40,031 nucleotides of DNA, taken from contig JAXFPC010000015.1 in the NCBI GenBank assembly GCA_034180005.1, positions 1 to 40,031 on the forward strand. The letters are read 5' to 3'. The position numbers and the translations under genes were made by a program. This DNA is from JAXFPC01 sp034180005. GTDB taxonomy: Bacteria > Bacillota > Negativicutes > Acidaminococcales > Acidaminococcaceae. The notes below the pieces were generated by a model, which was not told where the DNA came from, did not search any database, and saw only the letters and a program-made list of their open reading frames with translations. This document shows positions 1 through 7,848 of this stretch, piece after piece; within the stretch, counting starts at the first letter, position 1; each line of letters starts with the position of its first letter.

Positions 1-20
1 GGATCAAACTCTCCAATAAA
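1..20 (-). rRNA. rrs: 16S rRNA, 5' end only (partial)
   Basis: Read on the minus strand this ends in TTTATTGGAGAGTTTGATCC, which matches the conserved first 20 bases of Firmicute 16S rRNA (the universal 27F primer region AGAGTTTGATCC). The gene runs off the left edge, so only the first bases are present. The exact mature 5' end is placed by analogy with Bacillus. A strong promoter lies about 140 bases upstream. Confidence 0.88.
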
Positions 21-160
21 GTTTATTGAAGAACTGTTCCAGCTCTTTATTATTTTAGAAATTTTGACTTGGTCATGATCTTTTCATGACCCGCACATCT
101 GCTTTTTCTAGGTTTTTGTTCAGTTTTCAAGGTTCGCTGCCGCCCGTATCGGCGACTTTT
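21..160 (-). other. 16S rRNA leader region
   Basis: This is the transcribed leader between the rRNA promoter and 16S. On the minus strand it holds an 8-bp hairpin (GGTCATGA/TCATGACC, 71-91), a CCTTGAAAACTG stretch common in Firmicute rRNA leaders, and the inverted repeat CAATAAA-C-TTTATTG bordering the mature 16S end, which could form part of the processing stalk. I see no ORF. A boxA-type antitermination site is likely but I could not place one with confidence. Confidence 0.5.
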
Positions 161-162
161 AT

Positions 163-191
163 ATACTAACACACCTCTTTTTTTATGTCAA
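163..191 (-). promoter_or_regulatory. rRNA operon promoter
   Basis: Minus strand TTGACA (186-191), 17-base spacer, TAGTAT (163-168). The bases upstream of the -35 (about 192-215) are A/T rich, like an UP element. Spacing and position, about 140 bases ahead of 16S, fit a strong rrn promoter reading left out of the window. Confidence 0.85.
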
Positions 192-261
192 GCCATTTTA
201 CAAAATAATTTTTCCGGCGTGCAGGCATAAAATCTTGAACCTCTCGTCTCGCTTCAGTTAT

Positions 262-1884
262 TTATTCACGTACCGCTTCAACATCACCGGCGATCTGATT
301 GATGACCAAAATGTCATCTAAAATCAATTCGTCGTTTCCCTGAGGAATAATCACTTTATCGCCACGCTTGATCAGAATTATCAAAGCTCCGTCGCCCAAA
401 GATATCTCGGAGATTTTTTTATTTAAATACAAACTTTTAGGTGTCACGTAAATTTCGCTTAGCGCGACGCCGTCCACTTCTCCCGGTGTCAGCGCGCCCA
501 AAATCAACACGTCCTCCGCAAACAGCACCGTATCTCCGTTAGGCACTATTTTTTCGCCCCGCCTTTTCAGCAGAACTACCAGAGTTGTCGGCGGCAGTTC
601 TATCTCCCGCAAAGTTTTGCCGATCCAGAGATGATTCTCCGGAATCTCGAACTGAATAAACTGTACCGGATCTTCTTCCGTATAATCGCTGAAAGATTTC
701 ATTACGTCTTCATTATTGTCTATCATGTCCAGTTTTTTTGCTACAACCGGCAGCAACGCTCCCTGAAACAAAATAGACAGCAGAACGATAAAAAATGTCA
801 CGTGAAAAATAGCATCACCGGAACTGCTGTTCATCACGGCGATAATAGAAAAAACTATCGCCGACGCTCCGCGGAGTCCGGCAAATGAAACGAGCAGCTT
901 CTGCGCTGCGCACCCGCCTTTTAGCGGAGCCAACAGAACAAAAACGCTCAACGGCCTCGCAACGAAAGTCATAAAAAGCGCTATGTAAAGAGCCGGTGTC
1001 GCAATCTCCGGCAACTTGGACGGCAACGCCAAAAGGCCCAACAGAAAGAATACCGACATCTGCATCAATCCGGTCATGCCGTCAAAAAAGAGAAAAATGT
1101 TCTTTTTATCTTTAAAGTTTGTATTTCCCAAAATTATACCGGTAATATACGCGCTGAGGTAGCCGTTGCCGTCCAGCATGGACGGAGCGGCGTAGGACAG
1201 AAGTGCTACGGCGGTCACAAAAACCATGTCGAACCCTTCCGCTTGAAAGCGGATATTTTTTAAAATTGCTCCCGCCGCATAGGCTATGCCGAAGCCGAAG
1301 ACAAGTCCGAACCCGACCTGGCGCAAAATCTGCAGCAGAAAATCCGAACCGTCGGCTCCGCCGCGCAGGATCGCAAGGCAGACGATTGTCAGCATATACG
1401 CAGTCGGGTCGTTGCTGCCGCTTTCCACTTCCAAGAGTGAAGCTGTATTGTATTTCAGGTTCAGGCGTTTGGAACGAAGTATGGAGAACACGGAAGCAGC
1501 GTCCGTCGAACTGATGACGGAGCCGATAAGCATGCCGTGTATCATCTCAAACCCCAGAACATAATGACAGAATAAACCTGTTAACCCCGCCGTGGCTACT
1601 ACTCCTAAAGTGGACAGAACTCCGGCGCTTAGCGCTACTGTACGCGCCTGCTTCCAATTGGTGCCGAAGCCGCCGTAAAACATGATGAAAATAAGCGCCA
1701 CGGAACAGATATGCTCAGCAAAAGCATAATTTTCAAATTCAATTTTGAAAATCCCGTCCGAGCCGAACACTACCCCCAGCAGTATAAACGCCAACAACGT
1801 CGGAATACCCATCTTATCCGACAATTTATCCAAAAATACGCAAAAAACTATTACGATTGCGGCCAGCATTAAAAACGAAGCCAT
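262..1884 (-). CDS. K+/H+ antiporter, NhaP2/CvrA type
   Basis: A 540-residue inner-membrane cation/proton antiporter of the CPA1 family. The first ~385 residues are hydrophobic with about 12 membrane segments and carry the family signature around SSTDAASVFSIL and EVESGSNDPTAYM, where the Asp residues are the likely ion-binding site. Two cytoplasmic TrkA-C (RCK_C) domains follow at about 400-465 and 475-540, the arrangement seen in NhaP2/YcgO proteins that expel K+ under regulatory control. The ATG has a good GGAGG Shine-Dalgarno seven bases upstream. The gene stands alone between lysS and the rRNA operon. The family is clear; K+ rather than Na+ as the main substrate is inferred from the RCK_C domains. 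Confidence 0.85.
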   Translation of the reverse strand: MASFLMLAAIVIVFCVFLDKLSDKMGIPTLLAFILLGVVFGSDGIFKIEFENYAFAEHICSVALIFIMFYGGFGTNWKQARTVALSAGVLSTLGVVATAGLTGLFCHYVLGFEMIHGMLIGSVISSTDAASVFSILRSKRLNLKYNTASLLEVESGSNDPTAYMLTIVCLAILRGGADGSDFLLQILRQVGFGLVFGFGIAYAAGAILKNIRFQAEGFDMVFVTAVALLSYAAPSMLDGNGYLSAYITGIILGNTNFKDKKNIFLFFDGMTGLMQMSVFFLLGLLALPSKLPEIATPALYIALFMTFVARPLSVFVLLAPLKGGCAAQKLLVSFAGLRGASAIVFSIIAVMNSSSGDAIFHVTFFIVLLSILFQGALLPVVAKKLDMIDNNEDVMKSFSDYTEEDPVQFIQFEIPENHLWIGKTLREIELPPTTLVVLLKRRGEKIVPNGDTVLFAEDVLILGALTPGEVDGVALSEIYVTPKSLYLNKKISEISLGDGALIILIKRGDKVIIPQGNDELILDDILVINQIAGDVEAVRE

Positions 1885-1975
1885 ATTTTACCTCCACCGC
1901 TCCAGAGAAACAAAATGTATCCGGCAGCAACACCGTCCAAAAATTTTTCCAATTGCAGTACCATATCAAATTTAA

Positions 1976-1984
1976 ATTATATCA
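1976..1984 (-). promoter_or_regulatory. Candidate extended -10 promoter of the antiporter gene
   Basis: Minus strand TGATATAAT: a perfect TATAAT with the TGn extension. The -35 is poor. A transcript would start near 1969 and have a leader of about 85 bases. The rest of the 293-base gap to lysS holds only the lysS terminator. Confidence 0.45.
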
Positions 1985-2094
1985 AAACTTATACCGTAAG
2001 TCTAACAGGAACATCTGCCGGCATTGCGATCGGGCAAGCGTAACTTTTATTACCCGCGAGCGGCGGAAGCTCAACGTTTAATCGCAAAAAGAGA

Positions 2095-2132
2095 TAAAAA
2101 GAACGTACGTCTACTCGTGTAGGCGTACGTTC
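2095..2132 (-). terminator. Rho-independent terminator after lysS
   Basis: Stem GAACGTACG / CGTACGTTC, one C-A mismatch, then CTAC/GTAG closing a small loop, followed on the minus strand by TTTTTAT. It lies 45 bases after the lysS stop. Confidence 0.85.
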
Positions 2133-2177
2133 AATAATTATAATTTTTCGGTTTTCGTAAAAGCTTCCACCGATAAA

Positions 2178-4136
2178 TCAGCGCATCTTCGCCCCCGCCG
2201 GGATATGGGGATCCAACATCAGCAGATGCAGCTTTTCTTCACCCTCTTCCGAATGAACGGCACTGATAAGCATACCGCATGACTCGATACCCATCATCGG
2301 TCTGGGAGGCAGATTGGTGATGGCAAGACACGTCTTGCCGACCAGTTCTTCCGGTTCATAGAAAGCGTGAATACCGCTCAAAATAATTCTGTCGGTACCG
2401 GAACCGTCGTTCAAAGTAAACTTGAGCAGTTTTTTCGATTTAGGCACAGCTTCGCATTCCAGAACTTTCACAGCGCGGAAATCACTCTTGCTGAAAGTTT
2501 CGAAATCCACAAAATCCCGGAACAGCGGTTCTATTTCCACTTTGGAAAAATCTATCTCGGCTGCGGCAGAAGCAGCAGCTTCCGGAACACTTGCCGCATC
2601 TCTTTGCTCATGCTTTTCACCGCCGATATGTTTCATGGTCGGGAAGAAAAGCACATCGCGGATGGAGGAACTGTCGGTCAAGAACATTACCAATCTGTCG
2701 ATACCGATACCCAATCCACCCGTAGGAGGCAGACCATATTCCAAAGCATTGACGAAATCTTCGTCCATCATATTGGCTTCTTCGTCTCCGTTGGCACGTT
2801 CTTCAACCTGCTTCAGGAAGCGTTCACGCTGGTCGATAGGATCGTTAAGCTCTGTAAAACCGTTGCAGATCTCACGTCCGTAAATATAACCTTCAAAACG
2901 ATCCGTGATTTCCGGATTGTCAGGATTGCTCTTGGCAAGAGGAGAAATTTCTTTAGGATGTCCCGTAATGAACGTGGGCTGAATCAGTTTATCTTCCACA
3001 TATTCTTCAAAGCAGGCGTTGATAATCTTGCCGATTCCGAAAGAAGGCTCGATAGCAACTTTCAGCTCTTTGGCGATTGCGCGTGCATCCTCCAATTCGG
3101 TGACGCCGCTGAAGTCTTTGCCGGTATACTCCAACACAGCTTCGGTCATGGACATCCGTTTCCACGGAGCCGCCAATTCTATTTCGGTGCCTTCGTAATT
3201 TATCTTCGTCGTGCCGAGCACGTCCATTGCCGCCTGCACAACAACTTCTTCGGTAAGATCCATCAGATCGCGGTAATCGGCATAAGCCTGATAAATCTCC
3301 ACGCTGGTAAATTCCGGATTATGTCTGTTGTCGATGCCTTCGTTGCGGAATACGCGTCCCAGTTCATAAACACGCTCCATGCCGCCGACGATGAGTCTCT
3401 TTAAATAAAGCTCCGGCGCAATACGCATGTAGACCTGCATATCGAGCGCGTTATGATAGCTTACGAAAGGACGTGCCGCCGCTCCTCCGGCGATGGTATT
3501 CAAAATAGGAGTTTCCACTTCCAGGAAATCGTGTTTGTCCAGTACGCTGCGCACGCTTCTGATTATTCTACTGCGTTTGACGAAAGTATCGCGCACTTCG
3601 GGATTGACGATCAAATCAACATACCGACGGCGATAGCGCATTTCCACATCCTTAAGTCCGTGCCATTTTTCCGGCAGAGGACGCAGCGCTTTCGATAAAA
3701 TTTCCATAGCCGTAGCTTTTACGGACACTTCTCCCATATGCGTGCGGAAAATATTACCGGTCACGCCGACAATATCTCCGATATCCAAAAGCTTAATCAA
3801 CGCATAATTTTCTTCACCAAGAACGTCTTTGCGGGCATAAACCTGGATCCTTCCGGTCTTGTCCTGCAAATCCATAAAACATGTCTTGCCATGGCCTCTG
3901 ATAGCCATCAGACGTCCAGACATCTTTACTTCCGTTTCCTTCTCGGAAAGTTCTTCAAAATTATCTTTGGCATCCTGAGTGCGGTGAGTCCAGGCAAATC
4001 TGCGACCGAAAGGCAGCCAGCCGCGCTCTTCTATCTTGCGCATCTTATCTATGCGCACCTGCATCTGTTCGTTGACCTCTTTTTCAGACAACGGTTCCGC
4101 AGTTTCTTCCTGTTCGTGAATTTTTTCTTCGCTCAT
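2178..4136 (-). CDS. lysS: Lysyl-tRNA synthetase with C-terminal tRNA-binding domain
   Basis: Class II LysRS: an N-terminal OB-fold anticodon-binding domain (about 75-175), then the catalytic core with motif 2 (FRNEGIDNRHNPEFT) and motif 3 (GLGIGIDRLVMF, near 480). A normal bacterial LysRS ends near residue 500. This protein has 652 residues. After an Ala/Glu-rich linker it carries about 110 more residues (from about 540: FSKSDFRAVKVLE, PRPMMGIESCGMLIS) that match the Trbp111/EMAP-II tRNA-binding OB fold found at the C-terminus of MetRS. The tail probably raises tRNA affinity. The gene follows greA by 13 bases with its Shine-Dalgarno inside the end of greA, so the two are co-transcribed. Function is certain; the role of the tail is inferred. 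Confidence 0.96.
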   Translation of the reverse strand: MSEEKIHEQEETAEPLSEKEVNEQMQVRIDKMRKIEERGWLPFGRRFAWTHRTQDAKDNFEELSEKETEVKMSGRLMAIRGHGKTCFMDLQDKTGRIQVYARKDVLGEENYALIKLLDIGDIVGVTGNIFRTHMGEVSVKATAMEILSKALRPLPEKWHGLKDVEMRYRRRYVDLIVNPEVRDTFVKRSRIIRSVRSVLDKHDFLEVETPILNTIAGGAAARPFVSYHNALDMQVYMRIAPELYLKRLIVGGMERVYELGRVFRNEGIDNRHNPEFTSVEIYQAYADYRDLMDLTEEVVVQAAMDVLGTTKINYEGTEIELAAPWKRMSMTEAVLEYTGKDFSGVTELEDARAIAKELKVAIEPSFGIGKIINACFEEYVEDKLIQPTFITGHPKEISPLAKSNPDNPEITDRFEGYIYGREICNGFTELNDPIDQRERFLKQVEERANGDEEANMMDEDFVNALEYGLPPTGGLGIGIDRLVMFLTDSSSIRDVLFFPTMKHIGGEKHEQRDAASVPEAAASAAAEIDFSKVEIEPLFRDFVDFETFSKSDFRAVKVLECEAVPKSKKLLKFTLNDGSGTDRIILSGIHAFYEPEELVGKTCLAITNLPPRPMMGIESCGMLISAVHSEEGEEKLHLLMLDPHIPAGAKMR

Positions 4137-4149
4137 TCAGGTACGCTCC

Positions 4150-4626
4150 TTATCTGACGTCAACTATTTTATAAGATAATTCGCCCGCAGGCGTATTGAC
4201 CGAAACGACGTTGCCGACCATTCTGCCGATAACGGCCTTACCTACCGGAGAATCATTGGAAATCAAGTTGTTAAAAGGATCGGCCTCAGTGGTACCGACA
4301 ATTTTATAAACCTCTTCTTCGTCGAATTCCAGATCTTTGACTACCACAGTTGATCCCAAGCGTACCTGACCTTTTTTGCCGGACGCCTTTTCGTCGATAA
4401 TGACCGCCGTGTTGATCTGCTGTTCCAGCTCCTGAATACGTCCCTCAACAAAAGCCTGTTCATTTCTGGCTTCATCATATTCCGAGTTCTCGCTCAGATC
4501 TCCGTGAGATCTCGCTTCGGCCAGACGCTGAACGACTTCCTCTCTCCTCGTAGTCCTCAAATATTCCAATTCATTCTGAAGCTTCTGCAAACCTTCAGAA
4601 GTCAAGAGAGTTTCTTTTTTTACCAT
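4150..4626 (-). CDS. greA: Transcription elongation factor GreA
   Basis: 158 residues, full family length. The N-terminal half (1-75) is the coiled-coil hairpin that enters the RNA polymerase secondary channel, with the acidic tip in the region SENSEYDEARNEQ; the C-terminal half is the FKBP-like domain that docks on polymerase. GreA stimulates cleavage of backtracked RNA. The ATG has AAGGAGC ten bases upstream. The gene is first in a greA-lysS operon, the same pairing seen in many Firmicutes and Clostridia, driven by the consensus promoter at 4683-4711. Confidence 0.96.
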   Translation of the reverse strand: MVKKETLLTSEGLQKLQNELEYLRTTRREEVVQRLAEARSHGDLSENSEYDEARNEQAFVEGRIQELEQQINTAVIIDEKASGKKGQVRLGSTVVVKDLEFDEEEVYKIVGTTEADPFNNLISNDSPVGKAVIGRMVGNVVSVNTPAGELSYKIVDVR

Positions 4627-4682
4627 TGTGCCGCTCCTTTATCATCAAACACTAAATATTTCTTTATAAACATAATAACTCA

Positions 4683-4711
4683 ATTATATGTTTTAGTTCA
4701 CAGCTTGTCAA
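4683..4711 (-). promoter_or_regulatory. Consensus sigma-A promoter for greA-lysS
   Basis: Minus strand TTGACA (4706-4711), exactly 17 bases, TATAAT (4683-4688). Both hexamers are perfect. The TGA stop codon of the upstream gene (4708-4710) lies inside the -35 hexamer. Confidence 0.88.
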
Positions 4712-5799
4712 CCTAAGCAGCCGTGTACCGCCATAGCCGCATTGGCATTGTACATGACCTCTTTTATCTGCTCCGGAGTCACCGCCCGCTCAAAGTTTCT
4801 GAAGCCGGCCAGGCTGAAGCCGTGCTTAGCCGCCAGAGTTTCTATTTCCTCGATTTTTTTAAGTTCTAAATTTCTGCCCAGGGAGAAGTCTTCGTATCTC
4901 CCCTCCAGCGCCAGTATCATCGTTTCCGCCATGCAGGCGTAGGAAGTTGCCGGTGGGAAGCCGAAGTTGAACCCGAAATTCACATTGCCGGGAACATTGA
5001 TTACACCGCCCTCGATCACCAGAACATCTTTACGCTTGCGCGACACCTCCGAAGCAACGTTGCGCGGACGGGCCACGTCACAAACAACGGCTCCCGGCTT
5101 CAGATTCTCCGGCTGCACCAAAAAGTCGACCGCGCTGGTAACAGCCATAACTATATCCGCATCACGCAGCGTGGCTGCTATATTACTGCTGACAGTAACC
5201 TGACAGGAATTTTCCTTCACCAACTCCTGCGCCAGTTCTTCCAAAGGCCCTTCATGCCGCGCCGCCAAACTGATATGTCTGACTTCTTTGGCTAAAAGCT
5301 TTGCGGCGGCAGCTCCGATAGAACCGCTTGCTCCGATGATAGCAGCTTTGCAGTCTTTCAAATCTTTTTCCATCAAAAGCGCTGCGGCCTTGGTGCCCTG
5401 CACAGCCGTAGCTACAGTATAGCTGTTGCCGGAAGTGACGGCTATGTCAAGCGCCTGCGCCACGGAAATGCCGGCATCGCCGACGATGGAAGTGAACGCT
5501 CCCAGTCCGACAATCTTAGCGCCCAACTCTTGCGCCACTCTTCCTGATTGTATGATGCGCTCCATAACAAATTCTTCCGGCAGCTCCAACATCTGCCCGG
5601 CAGTGAGGGGACAGCCGATGAACCAGCCTTCCGCCTCTGCAAACGGACTTTTAACGCCGGTAATGTGAGATACCTTAAAGGGGCTTTTTCTTTTTAAAGC
5701 CGCTTCCAATAGCCGCTCAGGAACATATTTCAGAAAAGACGACACATGTGCCATGTCCGCAACAGATAGCGGGTGCAGGATAAACGCGAATTTCTCCAT
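4708..5799 (-). CDS. AAR-like (acyl-ACP reductase-like) NAD(P)-dependent oxidoreductase
   Basis: 363 residues with a Rossmann nucleotide site IGASGSIG at 155-162. Such Firmicute proteins are often labelled shikimate or quinate dehydrogenase. By eye, however, the closest pattern I know is cyanobacterial long-chain acyl-ACP reductase (AAR): GLGAFTSIV (98-106; AAR has ALGGFSSII), TSGNSYTV (122-129; AAR TTGNTHTA), YACMAETMILALE (288-300; AAR FACFAECMLLEFE, which holds the catalytic Cys), FSLGRN (305-310; AAR FSWGRN) and KHGF (325-328). The matching Cys is residue 289. AAR reduces fatty acyl-ACP to aldehyde; whether this homologue does so is unproven. It lies 6 bases after an unknown gene with which it probably forms a unit. 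A Shine-Dalgarno is present but rather far (about 15 bases) from the ATG. Confidence 0.7.
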   Translation of the reverse strand: MEKFAFILHPLSVADMAHVSSFLKYVPERLLEAALKRKSPFKVSHITGVKSPFAEAEGWFIGCPLTAGQMLELPEEFVMERIIQSGRVAQELGAKIVGLGAFTSIVGDAGISVAQALDIAVTSGNSYTVATAVQGTKAAALLMEKDLKDCKAAIIGASGSIGAAAAKLLAKEVRHISLAARHEGPLEELAQELVKENSCQVTVSSNIAATLRDADIVMAVTSAVDFLVQPENLKPGAVVCDVARPRNVASEVSRKRKDVLVIEGGVINVPGNVNFGFNFGFPPATSYACMAETMILALEGRYEDFSLGRNLELKKIEEIETLAAKHGFSLAGFRNFERAVTPEQIKEVMYNANAAMAVHGCLG

Positions 5800-5805
5800 T
5801 ATTGT

Positions 5806-6738
5806 TTAAGACATCTCCTTTGTATTAAAGAGTTCTATTGACGATTCTATCCGATAGTTCTCCAACAACTGCAAATATTGAGCGCCGGTCAAAGGTTCCC
5901 TGCTGCCGCTCAAAGCCGTTAAAACGGCCTCCATCACATTGGTGCCGAAGCTTCTGCCTTCAAGGGACGGCGTTGTCGTCACAAGAGCGCTGATACCGGC
6001 GTCGCGCAGCATCTGCCTGTCCTCCGCTGTGACCGTATTGGTAATGATAATCTTGCCTTCAAGTTTCTCCGGCATAAATTTTTTTATATAATGAAAATCT
6101 CCGGCGATAATGTCGCTCTCCCAAAAATATTCCGGATGCCGGAGCAGCTTTTGCTCCTGCTCTTTTCCCGTGGGATAGAACCAACTTACCGGCAGTCTTG
6201 TAACGATCGGAGCCAACAAAGAGCCCCACAACGAAAGCGAGCGCAACGATTTGATGGGACAATTTATGTTGAGTCCGAAAATCAGATCACCCATGATGAG
6301 TTCGGCGCCGGCATCCAATAGGGCCTCCGCCATGCCGAAACGATCAAGAGCGCAGACTAGCAGCACCTTGCGCCCGGCCACAGGTATCCTGCCGTCGGCG
6401 GCAAGCTTGCGGATCAGCATCCGCTCCAGCGAACCTTTCAAGCCGCTGCCGTCCAGCACCGGCGTTCTGCGAACATTGGCAACAAGCGCTGCTGATTCCC
6501 GCAGCGTATACCTTTTTTCCCCGACATAGACGTAAAGGTCGGTACCGCCCAAACCTATCGCATCCGCTTTACCGTCCCACTGTTCCAGCAGCGCGGCGGC
6601 TTTTTTTAGATTTCCGTCAGTGCCGATACGCTCAATAAGAACGTCCCACTCTCCCAAGCGAAGACGCACCGACGAATCCCGCGTCGACGAACCCAAGCTG
6701 ATGCTCACTACATGCTTCAGATTTTCTCCTACACTCAT
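5806..6738 (-). CDS. Conserved Firmicute protein paired with the AAR-like gene, function unknown
   Basis: About 310 residues. The longer frame begins at a GTG at 6780, but the ATG at 6738 has GGAG seven bases upstream, so I use it; the protein then starts MSVGENLKHVVSISLGSS. I recognise no established catalytic motif. The visible pattern is an N-terminal beta-rich segment (VVSISLGSSTRD, RIGTDG, GLGGTDLYVY) and a central Rossmann-like segment (VLLVCALDRFGMAEALLDAGAE). From memory, homologues in other Firmicutes carry the label quinate 5-dehydrogenase, which I would not trust. The tight spacing to the AAR-like gene suggests a shared job, possibly in lipid or envelope metabolism (inference). It has its own promoter at 6771-6799. 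Confidence 0.65.
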   Translation of the reverse strand: MSVGENLKHVVSISLGSSTRDSSVRLRLGEWDVLIERIGTDGNLKKAAALLEQWDGKADAIGLGGTDLYVYVGEKRYTLRESAALVANVRRTPVLDGSGLKGSLERMLIRKLAADGRIPVAGRKVLLVCALDRFGMAEALLDAGAELIMGDLIFGLNINCPIKSLRSLSLWGSLLAPIVTRLPVSWFYPTGKEQEQKLLRHPEYFWESDIIAGDFHYIKKFMPEKLEGKIIITNTVTAEDRQMLRDAGISALVTTTPSLEGRSFGTNVMEAVLTALSGSREPLTGAQYLQLLENYRIESSIELFNTKEMS

Positions 6739-6770
6739 CAGTAAACTCCAAAAAAACTTTATAGGAAAGT

Positions 6771-6799
6771 ATTTTATCACATTTATCTTAATACTACAA
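6771..6799 (-). promoter_or_regulatory. Promoter of the unknown/AAR-like gene pair
   Basis: Minus strand TTGTAG (6794-6799), 17 bases, TAAAAT (6771-6776) with a TGA extension before the -10. The dusB stop codon (6794-6796) overlaps the -35. Confidence 0.65.
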
Positions 6800-7792
6800 T
6801 GAAGATTTCCCGGAGTCGCTACAGGCTTTTTTTACGCACAGACGATAATTTTCCAGAAGCTCCGCAAACTGCACTTGTGTTTCCACCTTATGAAAAAGTC
6901 CGCGGTATTCCGCCGCATGAGGCAAGCCTTTTAAATAAGCGGAAATATGCCGGCGCATCTGTTTTACGGAAATACTCTCCCCCTGATACGCTATCAGCAT
7001 ATGTAAGTGTTCGGCAGCCAGATCCAATCTTACGTCAAAAGACGGTTCCTCCGGAATTTCTTCCTGCAAAAGCACAGCTCTCAATCTTTCGAATATCCAG
7101 GGATTGCCGTCAGCCCCGCGCCCGATCATGAGTCCGTCGCAGCCGGTCGTTTCCAGCATCCTCAGTCCGTCGGCGGCGGAAAAAATATCTCCGTTGCCGA
7201 AGACAGGTATTTTCACAGCTTCTTTAACCTGTCTGATGATATCCCAATCAGCTCTGCCCTCGTAAAATTGCTTCCTCGTTCTGCCATGAACGGCAACTGC
7301 GCTTACACCTGCTGCTTCAGCAAGCTTCGCTATTTCAGGAGCATTGCGATTATATTCATCCCAACCGGCGCGAATTTTTACGGTGACCGGTATCTCCACC
7401 GCCTTGACCATAGCTACCAAAATAGCATGAGCAAGCCGCGGTTGTTTCATCAAAGCGGAGCCTTCGCCGTTGTTCACTATCTTGGGAACGGGACAGCCCA
7501 TATTAAAATCGACGGCATCAGCTCCAGCTTCCGCCGCAATGCGCGCCGCTTCCGCCAATTCGTCGGGAACACTGCCGAACAATTGGACAGCTGTAGGTCG
7601 TTCTCCGGGATCGATCTGCAGCATGGCGGCAGTTTTAACATTTTTATACAGCAGCCCCTTAGCGCTAACCATTTCGGAAACGGTAAGTCCGCAGCCGTGC
7701 TTTCTGCAAATCAGCCTGAAAGGAAGATCCGTAATTCCCGCCATGGGAGCAAGAGCTAAAGGAACTTCAAGCTCCAATTTTCCAAGTCGCAT
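6794..7792 (-). CDS. dusB: tRNA-dihydrouridine synthase
   Basis: FMN-dependent TIM-barrel enzyme that reduces uridines in the tRNA D-loop. The frame is open from 7834, but the ATG at 7792 (MRLGKLELEVPLALAPMAGIT) has GAGGAGAG just upstream, so I use it (332 residues, normal length). Family marks: APMAGITDLPFR at the N-terminus, NMGCPVPKIVNNGEGSALM with the catalytic Cys, VTVKIRAGWD, AVHGRTRKQFYEG, FGNGDIFS and GLMIGRGADGNPW for phosphate/FMN binding. Bacillus keeps its dus gene in the same neighbourhood just before lysS. A hairpin with a U-tract separates it from coaX, so it may depend partly on read-through. Confidence 0.94.
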   Translation of the reverse strand: MRLGKLELEVPLALAPMAGITDLPFRLICRKHGCGLTVSEMVSAKGLLYKNVKTAAMLQIDPGERPTAVQLFGSVPDELAEAARIAAEAGADAVDFNMGCPVPKIVNNGEGSALMKQPRLAHAILVAMVKAVEIPVTVKIRAGWDEYNRNAPEIAKLAEAAGVSAVAVHGRTRKQFYEGRADWDIIRQVKEAVKIPVFGNGDIFSAADGLRMLETTGCDGLMIGRGADGNPWIFERLRAVLLQEEIPEEPSFDVRLDLAAEHLHMLIAYQGESISVKQMRRHISAYLKGLPHAAEYRGLFHKVETQVQFAELLENYRLCVKKACSDSGKSSL

Positions 7793-7805
7793 ATTTCTCT
7801 CCTCT

Positions 7806-7835
7806 AAACAAATAATGCCCGCCGCAGCGAGCATT
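7806..7835 (-). terminator. Hairpin between coaX and dusB, probable partial terminator
   Basis: Minus strand AATGCTCGC-TGCG-GCGGGCATT (9 bp, one G-U), followed by ATTTGTTTA. It follows the coaX stop by 13 bases and precedes the dusB ribosome binding site, so it would cut transcription between two co-directional genes. Confidence 0.65.
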
Positions 7836-7848
7836 TATTCTGTTAAGC

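Noticed and set aside
2367..3404. 345-residue open frame on the plus strand
   Set aside because: Antisense to the lysS catalytic core; composition is that of a shadow frame.
4137..4149. Possible T-box leader for lysS
   Set aside because: lysS follows greA by only 13 bases and there is no leader to hold a T-box; the promoter lies before greA and its leader is under 60 bases.
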